A DNA stretch of 64,000 nucleotides. Origin: Avibacterium paragallinarum. GTDB lineage: Bacteria; Pseudomonadota; Gammaproteobacteria; Enterobacterales; Pasteurellaceae. The stretch covers positions 1,616,970-1,680,969 of the forward strand of contig NZ_UGHK01000002.1 of NCBI RefSeq assembly GCF_900450705.1. The letters are read 5' to 3'. Below are positions 41,287-51,609 of this stretch, in pieces (positions within the stretch are counted from its first letter, which is position 1; every line of letters begins with the position of its first letter). The position numbers and the translations under genes were made by a program. The notes beneath the pieces were generated by a model. It worked only from the letters and a program-made list of their open reading frames with translations, had not been told where the DNA came from and ran no database searches.

Positions 41287-41934
41287 ATGAACAGACAACA
41301 GCTCTCACAAAAAATTATTGATACTTGCCTTGAAATGACGAGATTAGGTTTAAATCAAGGCACCGCCAGCAACGTTAGCGTTCGTTATCAAGACGGAATG
41401 TTAATTACCCCCACGGGAACGCCTTACGAACAAATGACATCAGACAGTATTGTTTATGTGGATAAACAAGGCCATTATGAAAAAGGAAAATTACCTTCCA
41501 GCGAATGGCATTTCCATTTAGCGGTATATCAAGCTCGCTCTGATGTTAATGCCGTGGTGCATAATCACGCGGTGAATTGTGCTGCCGTTTCAATTCTCGA
41601 AAAACCCATTCCCCCTTTCCATTATATGATTGCTGTTGGCGGGACAGATCATATTCCTTGTGTCCCTTATGCCACATTCGGTACACACCAATTGGCGGAA
41701 TATGTGGCACAAGGCATTAAAACCTCAAAAGCAATTTTACTCGCTCATCACGGTTTAATTGCTGCAGAACAAAATCTTGATAAAGCACTTTGGCTCGCAC
41801 ACGAAGTGGAAGTATTGGCACAGTGGTATATGAAATTGCTCGCAACAGGCCTTGACATTCCGCTTTTATCAGAAACGCAAATGGCAGAAGTGTTAGAAAA
41901 ATTTAAATCTTATGGATTACGTATTGAAGAATAG
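41287..41934 (+). CDS. fucA: L-fuculose-1-phosphate aldolase
   Basis: The 215-residue class II aldolase splits fuculose 1-phosphate into dihydroxyacetone phosphate and L-lactaldehyde. The catalytic glutamate is in SSEWHFHLAVYQ (near residue 73), zinc histidines in HNHAVNCAAV and LLAHHGLIA. AAGGAAAT precedes the ATG. No lactaldehyde reductase (fucO) is found in this window. Confidence 0.96.
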   Translation: MNRQQLSQKIIDTCLEMTRLGLNQGTASNVSVRYQDGMLITPTGTPYEQMTSDSIVYVDKQGHYEKGKLPSSEWHFHLAVYQARSDVNAVVHNHAVNCAAVSILEKPIPPFHYMIAVGGTDHIPCVPYATFGTHQLAEYVAQGIKTSKAILLAHHGLIAAEQNLDKALWLAHEVEVLAQWYMKLLATGLDIPLLSETQMAEVLEKFKSYGLRIEE

Positions 41935-42010
41935 TTAATTAAATAAGCTCATTTTTCTATCGGTTGTTTTGAAAATGCAATGAGTTTGTTTCTCACACAA
42001 GGAGAACATT

Positions 42011-43297
42011 ATGAGTGCTAAAATTCTTGAAAAACAATTTGTCGTCCCCTTCATTTTAATCACGACATTATTTGCACTATGGGGATTTGCCAATGACATC
42101 ACCAACCCAATGGTTGCCGTATTCCAAACAGTAATGGAAATTCCTGCTTCAGAAGCGGCATTAGTGCAGTTTGCTTTCTATGGTGGTTACGGCACAATGG
42201 CAATTCCTGCCGCATTATTTGTTAGCCGTTATAACTATAAATCGGGGGTATTACTGGGTTTAGCCCTTTATGCAGTCGGTGCATTTTTATTCTATCCTGC
42301 CGCACGCTATGAACAATTTACCTTCTTTTTATTCTCGCTCTATATCTTAACCTTTGGCTTGGCGTTCTTAGAAACCACTGCCAATCCTTATATTTTATCA
42401 ATGGGCGATCCACAAACTGCCACACGCCGTTTAAATTTAGCCCAATCTTTTAATCCGCTCGGCTCAATTACGGGAATGTTCGTTGCCTCGCAAATTGTGT
42501 TAGTCAATTTAGAATCAGACAAACGTGATGCGGCAGGCGATTTGATTTTTAACACCTTATCCGCCGCCGAAAAAGCCGCCGTGCGTACCCACGATCTCGA
42601 AATTATCCGCAATCCTTATTTAGTGGTAGGGTTGGTTGTCGTGGTCATAATGCTGGTGATTGGTTTATACAAAATGCCCGCCACCAAAATGGAACAAGGC
42701 ACTAAACTCTCTTTCCGTGAAGCTTTCAATCGCTTAATTGCAAAAGCCAAATATCGCGAAGGGGTGATTGCACAAGTGTTCTATGTGGGTGTACAAATTA
42801 TGTGCTGGACATTCATTATCCAATATGCCGAACGCTTAGGCTTCACCAAAGCGGAAGCCCAAAACTATAACATTATCGCAATGGGTATTTTCATCGTCAG
42901 CCGTTTTATCAGCACCAGCATTATGAAATATCTCAAAGCAGAATTAATGCTATTCCTGTTTGCTTTAGGTGGATTTTTCAGCATTCTTGGCGTGATCTTT
43001 ATTGACGGCGTGGGAGGGTTATATTGCTTAATTCTCACTTCAGCCTTTATGTCCCTAATGTTCCCAACCATTTACGGCATTGCACTTTATGGCTTAAAAG
43101 AAGAAGCCACTTTAGGCGCAGCGGGCTTGGTAATGGCGATTGTCGGCGGTGCGTTAATGCCACCATTGCAAGGCATTCTTATTGACCAAGGCGAAATTTT
43201 TGGAATGCCCGCAGTAAATGCCTCTTTCGTCCTCCCACTTATCTGCTTTGTCGCCATTGCAATTTATGGTTATCGCACGTGGAAAGTATTGGAATAA
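42011..43297 (+). CDS. fucP: L-fucose:proton symporter
   Basis: The 428-residue MFS permease has 12 hydrophobic segments. FILITTLFALWGFANDITNPMVAVFQ at the N-terminus contains the conserved acidic residue of TM1 seen in E. coli FucP. FLETTANPYILSMG and AQSFNPLGSITGMFV are family motifs. AAGGAG precedes the ATG. It is the last gene of the operon. Confidence 0.96.
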   Translation: MSAKILEKQFVVPFILITTLFALWGFANDITNPMVAVFQTVMEIPASEAALVQFAFYGGYGTMAIPAALFVSRYNYKSGVLLGLALYAVGAFLFYPAARYEQFTFFLFSLYILTFGLAFLETTANPYILSMGDPQTATRRLNLAQSFNPLGSITGMFVASQIVLVNLESDKRDAAGDLIFNTLSAAEKAAVRTHDLEIIRNPYLVVGLVVVVIMLVIGLYKMPATKMEQGTKLSFREAFNRLIAKAKYREGVIAQVFYVGVQIMCWTFIIQYAERLGFTKAEAQNYNIIAMGIFIVSRFISTSIMKYLKAELMLFLFALGGFFSILGVIFIDGVGGLYCLILTSAFMSLMFPTIYGIALYGLKEEATLGAAGLVMAIVGGALMPPLQGILIDQGEIFGMPAVNASFVLPLICFVAIAIYGYRTWKVLE

Positions 43298-43312
43298 TAT
43301 CTTAAAGAAATA

Positions 43313-43336
43313 AAAGATCCCAATTTTGGGATCTTT
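43313..43336. terminator. fuc operon terminator 1
   Basis: AAAGATCCCAA / TTGGGATCTTT is a perfect 11-bp stem with a 2-base centre, 16 bases past fucP. It is symmetrical and could act in both directions. Confidence 0.8.
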
Positions 43337-43348
43337 CAATAGCGTTTA

Positions 43349-43377
43349 GACCGCACGTTATAAAGTGCGGTCATTTT
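43349..43377 (+). terminator. fuc operon terminator 2 (paired USS)
   Basis: GACCGCAC / GTGCGGTC stem with 8-base loop then ATTTTT on the plus strand. It also lies at the 3' end of the convergent autotransporter gene. Confidence 0.8.
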
Positions 43378-43382
43378 TGCTC

Positions 43383-45123
43383 TTAAAATCGATATTCAAT
43401 ACCTAAATTCCCTTTTACCGAATAAGAAGAATTTGAGGTTAAATTTTTGGCATAATCTACAGAGCCATACCAATACAGATTTTGATTAAGTTGATGCGTC
43501 GCACCAACACCCAGCGTTATCCAATTTTTCTGCCAAGTGCTATCCCAACGTTTCTCACCGAAATCAATTTTTTGTGTTGGTAAAAATTCGTGAGAAAAAT
43601 TCACTGTGAGATAAGGCGAAAGTGTTCGTGCTGTGTGCAATGCAGGGGCAATACGCAGTGCTAGTCGTCCAATGAAACTTCTATCAACATTGGAGGCAAC
43701 ATTAACAACATCCATTTTATAACCGTTGGTATGAAGTTGCTGATAAGTGAGTTGAACATCACTAAATAAGGCAAGATGTCGGTTTTGAACAAGGATAGTA
43801 CCTGTTTCGAAAGACGCTCCCCAACCTTTAACGTGAGTGCGAGCAGAGCTATTTTCTGTTGAGTTATTTAGATTTCCCCATAAATAACGCACCACAGTAT
43901 CAAAATAATTTCCTGTATTTGGGTTATAAGCTGTGTGAGAAAAGCCAAACTGTTTTAAATTCCCCCGCGTATCACCCGTTTGTTTGGAAGTGAGTACATA
44001 CCTCCCCCCCAGCGGGTTGAATATTCATTGCAATATGCGCATTATCATAAGATATTGAATGAAAATTCGCATAACCCAAAATCAGTTTTGTATCTTCTGT
44101 GTAGGTTTTCGCTGTTGTGCCTGGCTTATGAGATAAGCCAATTCCCATTTCAATACCCGACACTTTATTTGAAACCTCTAATTGCTGATTATCGCTAAAT
44201 TTTTGCCGTGCGTGGAGAATTCGGAGGTAAACAGGGCATTGTTCAGACTCACTAATCCGATAAGTTTCCCCTTCACGTTCACGCCAAGACGATGAAAGTG
44301 CATTAGCCGCAAAACGTAGTGTATGATAACTTGTGCGTATCGTGGCATTTTCATCAGAAATACTATCTGTGCCACCATTATTAGGATTTTTCACCCATCC
44401 CCAAGTAAAGCCTTTCACGCCATCTTTTTCATAAGGCACAAGCTGAACTTGTGTTCCATCAGCTAAAGGAAGGAAACCATAAAAAGAATTTTCATGTTCG
44501 ATCTTCCCACCGATAGTAATCAGTGGTTTACCATCTTGAATAGCATAAAAGGTTTTGTTAAGGTCGGTAATGGTGTTTGTAGAAGCATCGGGTTCTTCAT
44601 AGTTACTACTTTGAGGTTTTATTACTTTAACTAAAGTATAACCATATACATTGCCCCCAATCGTCACCATATCTGAAATTAAACCCGTATTTGTCTCTGT
44701 ATCCGTACCCGTTTCCCATTGGGAAGCGAGATAAAGCGTTGTAGGATTAGTCTCAGATTTTACATTTTCGCCAAACCAGTTGCCTGTAACATTAATTGTA
44801 ATTGGTGTGGCTTTTTTACGTGTTACATAAAGTCCGCCTCTTTCTCCAGTTTGATTATCAGGATCATCTTCAAGCATGAGATTGCCGTTAACATTCACCC
44901 CCATTCCAGCTTCAATAGTTCCTTTAGGTTGTAATAACGTATTACGACCTAAATTAACATAGGTACCTGCTGAAAGAAAATATCGTCCTTTAATCTTCGT
45001 CTTGTACTCACCTTTAGGCGTTCCATCTGATGTCGTACTAACCGCCAAAGAAGAAACAGGAACAAATAAACCCGTCACAAACAAAAATATTTTATGCTTT
45101 TTATAAAGTGAATGTATATTCAT
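43383..45123 (-). pseudogene. Autotransporter disrupted (or phase-off) at a G7 tract
   Basis: Two frames form one protein. The upstream frame (43972-45123) gives a signal peptide (KIFLFVTGLFVPVSSLAV), a compact passenger and the first barrel strands (LILGYANFHSISYDNAHIAMN), then runs into seven G at 44004-44010 and a premature TGA at 43972. Reading with one G fewer joins smoothly into the downstream frame (GRYVLTSKQTGDTRGNLKQFG ... GNLGIEYRF) and ends in phenylalanine, giving about 579 residues. AGGAG precedes the ATG. It is on the same strand as, and downstream of, the chondroitin lyase operon but has its own promoter. Phase variation, mutation or sequencing error could explain the frameshift. 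Confidence 0.85.
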
Positions 45124-45174
45124 TAGAAACTCCTTTCAGACTTAATCGATAGACTTTATTTTAAAGTCCAATCC

Positions 45175-45202
45175 ATTATATACCGAATTAGTCTTAAGCA
45201 AA
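45175..45202 (-). promoter_or_regulatory. Promoter of the disrupted autotransporter gene
   Basis: On the minus strand TATAAT (45175-45180) lies 16 bases below TTTGCT (45197-45202) and about 52 bases before the ATG. The -10 is perfect; the -35 is weak. Confidence 0.5.
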
Positions 45203-45213
45203 AACAGCCCATA

Positions 45214-45247
45214 AAATAAACCGCACTTTATAAAGTGCGGTTTATTT
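45214..45247. terminator. 34-bp perfect palindrome terminator containing paired USS
   Basis: The stretch reads identically on both strands (arms AAATAAACCGCACTTTA and its complement), lying 22 bases beyond the chondroitin lyase stop. It separates that operon from the autotransporter promoter. Confidence 0.85.
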
Positions 45248-45269
45248 TTCAAGGATTATTTCTCAAACA

Positions 45270-48200
45270 TTACTTCTGCAAAATAACTTCTTGCGGAATC
45301 CCAAAGAAACTGCTGAAAACCACCTCTGTATTTGTCGCTGAAGTAGTGACTTTTACGTTAGGATTCGATTGTTTCACTTTCCACGCATCTTTTAGGCTAA
45401 CTTTCACCAACAAAGGTTTTGGGCGTTTTTCATTGGCGATATTTAGCTTGGTGGTCACACCGCTGAGGGTAAGTTGGTTGCCTTCCTGTTTCGCCATTAC
45501 GATAGCAGGCATATTTACCGAGCTTACCAAATCATCGTCAATGCTACCCGAAGAATAGAACGCATAGCCATTTACCCCCGAAAGTTTATCTTTCACAATA
45601 TGGGCATTGCTTTGTGCTTGGAAATGATAAGGTTTTTCACCTTTTTTCAACGCATTCGCTAAGACCTGCATTTTGCTTGGATTCGCATCAAGTACCACAA
45701 GGTATTCATAACCAGCATTATTCCCTTGCTTGCTGTGATCCAGCCACGCCGAACTAAATACGCCCTCTGTTTTTTTCCGCTCCATTCCCACATAGCGAAC
45801 ATCAGGTTCGCCCTGTATAGAGTGCTGTTTCTGTTTAACCACATAACCGAGAGGGGCATTAGTGATTAAATAGCCATTACCATCACCATCAATAAGCCAA
45901 TCACCAGTTTTAAAACTTTGCGGTGTCGCACTTGTTACATTCTTTCCGTTAAATATTGCATTACCACTACTTACATTAGAAAGCTGAAACAAGGTGGTTT
46001 CCACATTTTGATTGTTATTTCCACTACGAATATCCGTTCCTACCATAATCAAATGATCATCTGCGGCAAGCACGGTTTTTTTCGCGGTAAAACTAGGGTC
46101 AAAATGTTGAAGTCTTGATGGGGACAATAAATGAGATGCCATCATTCCATATTTTTGCAATAAAGAAGAAGTACCATTATAAGGTGTTTCGCCTCTTAAC
46201 ATTAATGTGTGTACAATCGGGCTATTCAGTTTATCTAATGAAAGATGAATGGCTGTTGTACCAGGCAATCTATTCCAATCCCAACCATTTTCGATAAAGC
46301 CTTGTTCATCAGGTTTTTTATGCGAAAGAATTTGTGCCGATCCATTACTTTGATAACGGCCATAACGATTTTCTTCAAAATAGATTTCTGATGACCATAC
46401 ATTACTGTTATAGGTTTTCAGTGTAACCATTTTGTCGTTAAAGCGATGGATACCAAATGCCCCACCATTAAATGCCCAAAAGCCTTGAGGCAATTTAGCG
46501 GGTAAAATTTCTTGATTAAAAATCACCGCACTTTGTTTTGCGGTTTTCCCACTAATCGTCAAATAAATACTGGCTAATTCTGTATCGACCTTACCGTTAT
46601 TGGCTAAAGCAAGCCAACGATAAGCATCAACGATTGTATAAAGCGATTCCGTTTTAAAAGGGTGACGTCCGCCCAACGCGATCCCCGTATATGGATTACT
46701 ATAGATCCAAGCAGAAACTAACGCTTTTTTCAAATTTTGATAGGCAGCGTCCTTCAACGCAAAGGCAGTGCCACTAAATAAATACGCTAAGGCTGCCATA
46801 TTAGGAAATGCTGGGAAAGAATAGCCTGGATAATTCCCATTATGCCGCCAAGCTGTGCCATCTGGTCGCAACCCGTCTTTTGTCCCTGGAACCGTTTGCG
46901 AAAGTGAACCTGAGATATAATTTGCAAATGACGAGATTAAACGTCCACGTTCTTCAATATTGTTCTCTAAAAAGAGTAACGCAAAATGCTGACGAGCTAA
47001 GGTATTGTAGTAATCCAAATCTGAGCTGTCTGGCGTCAGTACCATATCAAAACTATCTTTAAACTCTCTGGCATACCACAAAAGGGCATCATAAATGGTA
47101 GATTGCAATCCTGCATCAGCAAGCACATCTTTCATCAGAAATGCCGATAAATACCACCATCTTGAACTATACCCCCAGTGGTGCGTAGTAATTAACCCAC
47201 TGCCCTTATAGAACCCTTGATCGATAAGATGCTCACTTAGTAGCACATACATTTTTGCCAACTGCTGGCGTTCTTTATTATTATGGCTCTTATTATAGGC
47301 AAGACTGATGTTATACATTAAGGTTGAATAATCAGCTAAATCAATGTACTCATCAAAGTATTTTTTATCCTCAGCACGCATATGCCCAACTTGATAACGG
47401 TTTTTCTGTTTGCCTGTAAGCACATGCCGCCCCGTAATTACCCCATCAGCATTCTTTTGAATATTAAATGAAGTAAAGATTTTTTGGAGAGCTTTGAAAT
47501 CGATATTTTCTTTAAAGCGAGGATCATTTTCCGTTAATAAAAACTGTTTAAAACGCTGTTCAACCGTATTAAGATCTTGGTGTAATTGTGCCGAAGAAAC
47601 GTTTGGAAGTGGTGAATATTTATATTTTACCTCAGGCTCAGTGATGCGAGTTTTAACGTGATAATCAGACCACTGATAACGTGCATCATCAACGGAAAGC
47701 ATAATATGGTCGATAAAAAAGCGTCCTTTTTTAACCGCACTTGGTGCAGTAAAGCGAACGGAATCAATGTTGCTTCCAATACCACGTGCGAGAGAAAAAG
47801 CAGGGCCATCGCCCCCCGTGCCACTACCGTCTTGTGTTCCACCTGCTGTGCCTGCTCCAGCCATTTCACGGTATTCCATATCATTATTGAGTGAAACCCC
47901 TATTGCACGCCACCCTTTAAAATTTAGCTTAACACGCAAGCCCGCATCGCCCGAATTATATGCTGTTACCCCTTGTCCTAAATCAACAACTAAATAATCA
48001 TCAATCGGCGTTTCATTATAAATAAAAAATGAAAAGAGCGGCGTCGCTTTCCGCCCTAAAGCTTGGAAAGATTCTGCATCTGTCGGCACATAATAATCAC
48101 GATGAAAAACAATGCTACTCCCTGATTGCCAATTCCATTCTAATGAAGTTTTGCCCGTAATAGAACGTAATGAACTGAGCGAAAGCTGGCTGCCTTTACC

Positions 48201-48368
48201 GACGGTGAAATCTTTTAACACCGCACTAGTTACAAAAGGCTCTATTTTCGCTTGCATTATCTGATGGGGATCATTGGTATCCTTTGCAATGCTACTGCCT
48301 GCCGCCAACGCCGCAGACAGGGCAAGTGCAAGGACTGAAAGACGGCTTTTTTTCATTTTTCCTAACAT
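45270..48368 (-). CDS. Chondroitin sulfate ABC lyase (polysaccharide lyase family 8)
   Basis: The 1032-residue protein has a signal peptide (SRLSVLALALSAALAAGSSIA) and matches Proteus vulgaris chondroitinase ABC I in length and motifs. The catalytic residues align with constant offset: His509 and Tyr516 in WRHNGNYPGYSF, Arg568 in GGRHPF, Glu661 in VWSSEIY. TTHHWGYSSRWWYLSAF (near 394) is also characteristic. It should eliminatively depolymerise chondroitin/dermatan sulfate into unsaturated disaccharides in the periplasm or outside. AAGGAG lies 7 bases before the ATG. It begins 11 bases after the preceding autotransporter gene, third in the operon. No unsaturated glucuronyl hydrolase or sulfatase is linked in this window. 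Confidence 0.93.
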   Translation of the reverse strand: MLGKMKKSRLSVLALALSAALAAGSSIAKDTNDPHQIMQAKIEPFVTSAVLKDFTVGKGSQLSLSSLRSITGKTSLEWNWQSGSSIVFHRDYYVPTDAESFQALGRKATPLFSFFIYNETPIDDYLVVDLGQGVTAYNSGDAGLRVKLNFKGWRAIGVSLNNDMEYREMAGAGTAGGTQDGSGTGGDGPAFSLARGIGSNIDSVRFTAPSAVKKGRFFIDHIMLSVDDARYQWSDYHVKTRITEPEVKYKYSPLPNVSSAQLHQDLNTVEQRFKQFLLTENDPRFKENIDFKALQKIFTSFNIQKNADGVITGRHVLTGKQKNRYQVGHMRAEDKKYFDEYIDLADYSTLMYNISLAYNKSHNNKERQQLAKMYVLLSEHLIDQGFYKGSGLITTHHWGYSSRWWYLSAFLMKDVLADAGLQSTIYDALLWYAREFKDSFDMVLTPDSSDLDYYNTLARQHFALLFLENNIEERGRLISSFANYISGSLSQTVPGTKDGLRPDGTAWRHNGNYPGYSFPAFPNMAALAYLFSGTAFALKDAAYQNLKKALVSAWIYSNPYTGIALGGRHPFKTESLYTIVDAYRWLALANNGKVDTELASIYLTISGKTAKQSAVIFNQEILPAKLPQGFWAFNGGAFGIHRFNDKMVTLKTYNSNVWSSEIYFEENRYGRYQSNGSAQILSHKKPDEQGFIENGWDWNRLPGTTAIHLSLDKLNSPIVHTLMLRGETPYNGTSSLLQKYGMMASHLLSPSRLQHFDPSFTAKKTVLAADDHLIMVGTDIRSGNNNQNVETTLFQLSNVSSGNAIFNGKNVTSATPQSFKTGDWLIDGDGNGYLITNAPLGYVVKQKQHSIQGEPDVRYVGMERKKTEGVFSSAWLDHSKQGNNAGYEYLVVLDANPSKMQVLANALKKGEKPYHFQAQSNAHIVKDKLSGVNGYAFYSSGSIDDDLVSSVNMPAIVMAKQEGNQLTLSGVTTKLNIANEKRPKPLLVKVSLKDAWKVKQSNPNVKVTTSATNTEVVFSSFFGIPQEVILQK

Positions 48369-48379
48369 TGCCCAACTCC

Positions 48380-50509
48380 TTAGAATGTGCTACTTAAACT
48401 TACACCAAATGCTGCTTCGTTATATTTACCAAATTTGTTGTAAGACAATGAACTTGATACATTCAACGTTTCAGTAATATCTAAACTCGCATTAAATTTT
48501 GTAGTAAATTGATTTCCACCCACCGCATTCATCGTCAAAATCCCCTCTTGCGGCGTGGTTGTATCGCCAGCTAAACGATAATGACCATTTAGCTGAGATG
48601 AACCAAATTGCTTGTAATATTGCAGATCAAAGCTTGGTACAAACTTCCCAATACTTAAATCAAAGCGTTTCCAGAGCGAAATCCCCGCACCAATATGACG
48701 AGCATTATAGGTTTGAGTATCAGATTCCAGTGCAAATGGTGAACCTGTTTCTTTCCAGCCTGAATTACTGAACCATTGTTGTTTCAAACTCATAAATGGA
48801 CGTAAAGATACTCCTCTAAATTCAGTATCGATTCCCCCTGTAACTTGATAGCCCACTTGGAATCCTGAGTAATCCCCTGTTGCCGTAGTATTACCAATAG
48901 AACGCGTACTATCTACAGAATAAGATCCGCCGATGAGATTAGCTTCAGCAAAATAAAAATCATCTTTCCATTCCATATAAGGCATAAATGTAATATAAGT
49001 TAGATTCTTATTCACATTGCTGTTACTGAGCGTACTACGATTTACACCAAAGGAAAATCCAAGCAATGCCTTATCATTAATTTGACGATCCATACCAATA
49101 TGCACACCATAACGATTTAAGCTATAGTCATAAGCGGTTGAATTTTTTCCTTTAGCAAAAGAAGAACTTGCCCAAAGATTCCACCCATCTTCACGCTCAT
49201 AGCTTGGTAATTGGTGTCGATAGGCGAGAGTGCGTTGTTCAATATGACTTCGCATTTGCTCGCTCCACACCCAAGCCGATTGGATATCTGCACCGCTTAA
49301 ATCGGGTAAGAATTGGCGGGATAAAGAAACAATTTGAGTCGTTTTAGGGAATTGTTTGAGAAATGTTTCTCTCTCCTCATTACCCACCCCTATAGAATTT
49401 TTTAAAATATAACCAATAAAATCAGATTGTTCAGAAGTCTTATCTAAGAAGTTCTGAATACTATTTTCCTTTATTTTAATTTCATTGGATTTTTTGTATT
49501 CGAAGACTAAATTATTCCCCTCGGTACGGTTTTTGATACTCCCGCCTTGCTCAACTAATTCCACCCACTCATCGTCTTGCTTAGGTAAATCACGGCTAGA
49601 TTTTAAAGTGTCTGTAATGTCCGTGCCATCTTTATTAAAAATATGGATTTCAGCGGTCGGTATTTTTTGAGCTTGCTCCGTGATCTTCAATAATGTAAGT
49701 TGCTTACCATCAATATCATCAGCGGTAACATTCTCGCCAAGTGTCAATTTCACTGTGCTATTATCATTAAAAATAATTTTAGCTGTTGTCAAAAGTGTAT
49801 CAGCATTTTTATCTTCAAGAATAAGGTTTAAGCTAGTATCTTTTTTCATTTGAAGATAAGCTTTATTATAGTTAGCTCCAGTTTGCCCACTTTTAACATT
49901 TAATGTGCCACTCGTTACATTAATATTGGTTATGCCGCTAATATCGCCTTTTAATGTACTTTCGCCTTTAACCTCAATTTGGTGACCAGACTTATCAAAT
50001 TCCTTAATAGCAATGTTTCCTTCTACAGTACTATTATCTACTGTAATTTTCATATTATTTTTTGCTAAATTAGGGGCTTGGATAGAATAGTTCGTTCCCT
50101 TAACGGTACTTCTATTTTTAATGTTAATACCATCACCATTTGCCCTTAATTCAGAGCCATTATAAAGAATTGCAGTTCCATCACTTTGAATAGTAACGGC
50201 TTTACTCTCACCAACTTGGACGGTGTACCTTAATCCTAACGAATCTTCTAATATAAGAGCGTTATTACTACCGCTGAGATCAGTATTTACCTTAATTTGT
50301 CCTTGCTGTTGTTTATCCTTTGAAGATTTTAATGAAACAGTTTGCGAGGTAGTTAAACCAGATGGCTCTGTCGCACTAATTTCACATGCATTATTATCAA
50401 TCGTTATAGTATTGCCTGAAGCTGTACAAGCAGCAAAACTCTCTGTTGGTATTCCATATAGTCCAATACTGATTAAAACAGCCAAAGGTAATCGTTGTAG
50501 CTTTTTCAT
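48380..50509 (-). CDS. Autotransporter within the chondroitin lyase operon
   Basis: The 709-residue protein has a signal peptide (QRLPLAVLISIGLYGIPTESFAA), then a passenger of about 390 residues with beta-helix-like repeats (VTIQSDGTAILYNGSELRANGDGINIKN, STVEGNIAI, STLKGDI). A linker helix (LSGADIQSAWVWSEQMRSHIEQRTLAYR) is followed by a C-terminal barrel of about 265 residues (GWNLWASSSFAKGKNST ... FGVSLSSTF, terminal Phe). GGAGG lies 5 bases before the ATG. It lies between a porin gene and the lyase gene. Inferred role: binding substrate or host glycosaminoglycan; no catalytic motif is visible in the passenger. Confidence 0.88.
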   Translation of the reverse strand: MKKLQRLPLAVLISIGLYGIPTESFAACTASGNTITIDNNACEISATEPSGLTTSQTVSLKSSKDKQQQGQIKVNTDLSGSNNALILEDSLGLRYTVQVGESKAVTIQSDGTAILYNGSELRANGDGINIKNRSTVKGTNYSIQAPNLAKNNMKITVDNSTVEGNIAIKEFDKSGHQIEVKGESTLKGDISGITNINVTSGTLNVKSGQTGANYNKAYLQMKKDTSLNLILEDKNADTLLTTAKIIFNDNSTVKLTLGENVTADDIDGKQLTLLKITEQAQKIPTAEIHIFNKDGTDITDTLKSSRDLPKQDDEWVELVEQGGSIKNRTEGNNLVFEYKKSNEIKIKENSIQNFLDKTSEQSDFIGYILKNSIGVGNEERETFLKQFPKTTQIVSLSRQFLPDLSGADIQSAWVWSEQMRSHIEQRTLAYRHQLPSYEREDGWNLWASSSFAKGKNSTAYDYSLNRYGVHIGMDRQINDKALLGFSFGVNRSTLSNSNVNKNLTYITFMPYMEWKDDFYFAEANLIGGSYSVDSTRSIGNTTATGDYSGFQVGYQVTGGIDTEFRGVSLRPFMSLKQQWFSNSGWKETGSPFALESDTQTYNARHIGAGISLWKRFDLSIGKFVPSFDLQYYKQFGSSQLNGHYRLAGDTTTPQEGILTMNAVGGNQFTTKFNASLDITETLNVSSSLSYNKFGKYNEAAFGVSLSSTF

Positions 50510-50532
50510 TTGAACCTCCAATTAAACAGAAA

Positions 50533-51564
50533 TTAGAACGTAACTCTCATACCTAAACGCAAGTAATTTTGTTTTGACGTTGCTTTATCTGGGTTATTAG
50601 TGAATTTCACATTTTCCCGATAAAATTCCCCTAATAAAGTGAAATTATTATTCACTTGATATTGAACACGCATTGCATAACGCGTGAGATCGCGTTTCTC
50701 TACAGAACCACTGCTTTCATTTTTCACTTTAATTTTTCCAAGGAGCGATTTACGAACATAAGGGGAAAGCGTAAGACCAAAGTTGGTTTTATAAGTCATA
50801 TAAAGGCGAAGTTGAGGGTTACTTTCTGTTAATGTAGAATTTTCCCATTGGGCATTGTCATCTCGACGGTTACGAATATCATTATACGCAATTTCCATAT
50901 TCCAATTTGGCGTAATGAGATAGCGTAATCCTTGTTCTAATTCATAACCTAAACGCGTTGCACGTTGGTGAAGCTGCTGCTCTTTCGAGTTATTAGAACT
51001 GGCTTTATTGCGTTTATATTCATATTTAATCAGTTCTGGTTTAAAACGCCCATTCCAAACAAGTTGCTCTGTAATATTATAGTTATAGGTAATATCCATA
51101 TTATAGAAATCAAAGGTGTCATTATTCCCATTGATATTGATCGTTTTATCTTGTCGAATATTAATTGAAGGCTGAACCCAGCCATTAGAAAAACGATAGC
51201 GATAACCCACGCCAAAATCCATACGTTGATAATCACGTTGCCCGATTAACTGTTCAATTTGTGGTTTAGACGAAGCACTGCTATAAGCGGGATTGGTATC
51301 ATTAACAGTTCGTGTATAGCCTTTAGAACGATTTTGGCGAATACCAAAACTAAACGTCCAATTTGAATTATCCGGTGAAATCGTAGTATCTAAACGATAA
51401 CCGTGATAATTGCGAGCCTGCCCCGTATTATCACCCGTTTTATTATATTCATCGTTATAACGCACATCCTCCCAGCTAAGAATAGCATTCACATTTGCCG
51501 CTTGAACTTGTAAGGCAAATGCAGAAACTGTAGAGGCGAATAAGAGAGGTTTTATCATTTTCAT
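50533..51564 (-). CDS. Outer-membrane beta-barrel protein, KdgM/oligosaccharide-porin-like
   Basis: The 343-residue protein has a signal peptide (MIKPLLFASTVSAFALQVQA, cut before ANVNAIL) and alternating amphipathic strands throughout (MDFGVGYRYRFSNGWVQPSINIRQ, TRLGYELEQGLRYLITPNWNMEIAYND), ending RLGMRVTF with the terminal aromatic of porins. Architecture resembles oligogalacturonate porins (KdgM) but it is longer. GGAG is 9 bases before the chosen ATG; the two-codon-earlier ATG is too close. First gene of the operon, so a channel for chondroitin oligosaccharides is a reasonable inference. Confidence 0.75.
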   Translation of the reverse strand: MKMIKPLLFASTVSAFALQVQAANVNAILSWEDVRYNDEYNKTGDNTGQARNYHGYRLDTTISPDNSNWTFSFGIRQNRSKGYTRTVNDTNPAYSSASSKPQIEQLIGQRDYQRMDFGVGYRYRFSNGWVQPSINIRQDKTININGNNDTFDFYNMDITYNYNITEQLVWNGRFKPELIKYEYKRNKASSNNSKEQQLHQRATRLGYELEQGLRYLITPNWNMEIAYNDIRNRRDDNAQWENSTLTESNPQLRLYMTYKTNFGLTLSPYVRKSLLGKIKVKNESSGSVEKRDLTRYAMRVQYQVNNNFTLLGEFYRENVKFTNNPDKATSKQNYLRLGMRVTF

Positions 51565-51609
51565 ACTCATAATCTCCAAACAATACAAAAAAATATGAAA
51601 CTCTATTTC

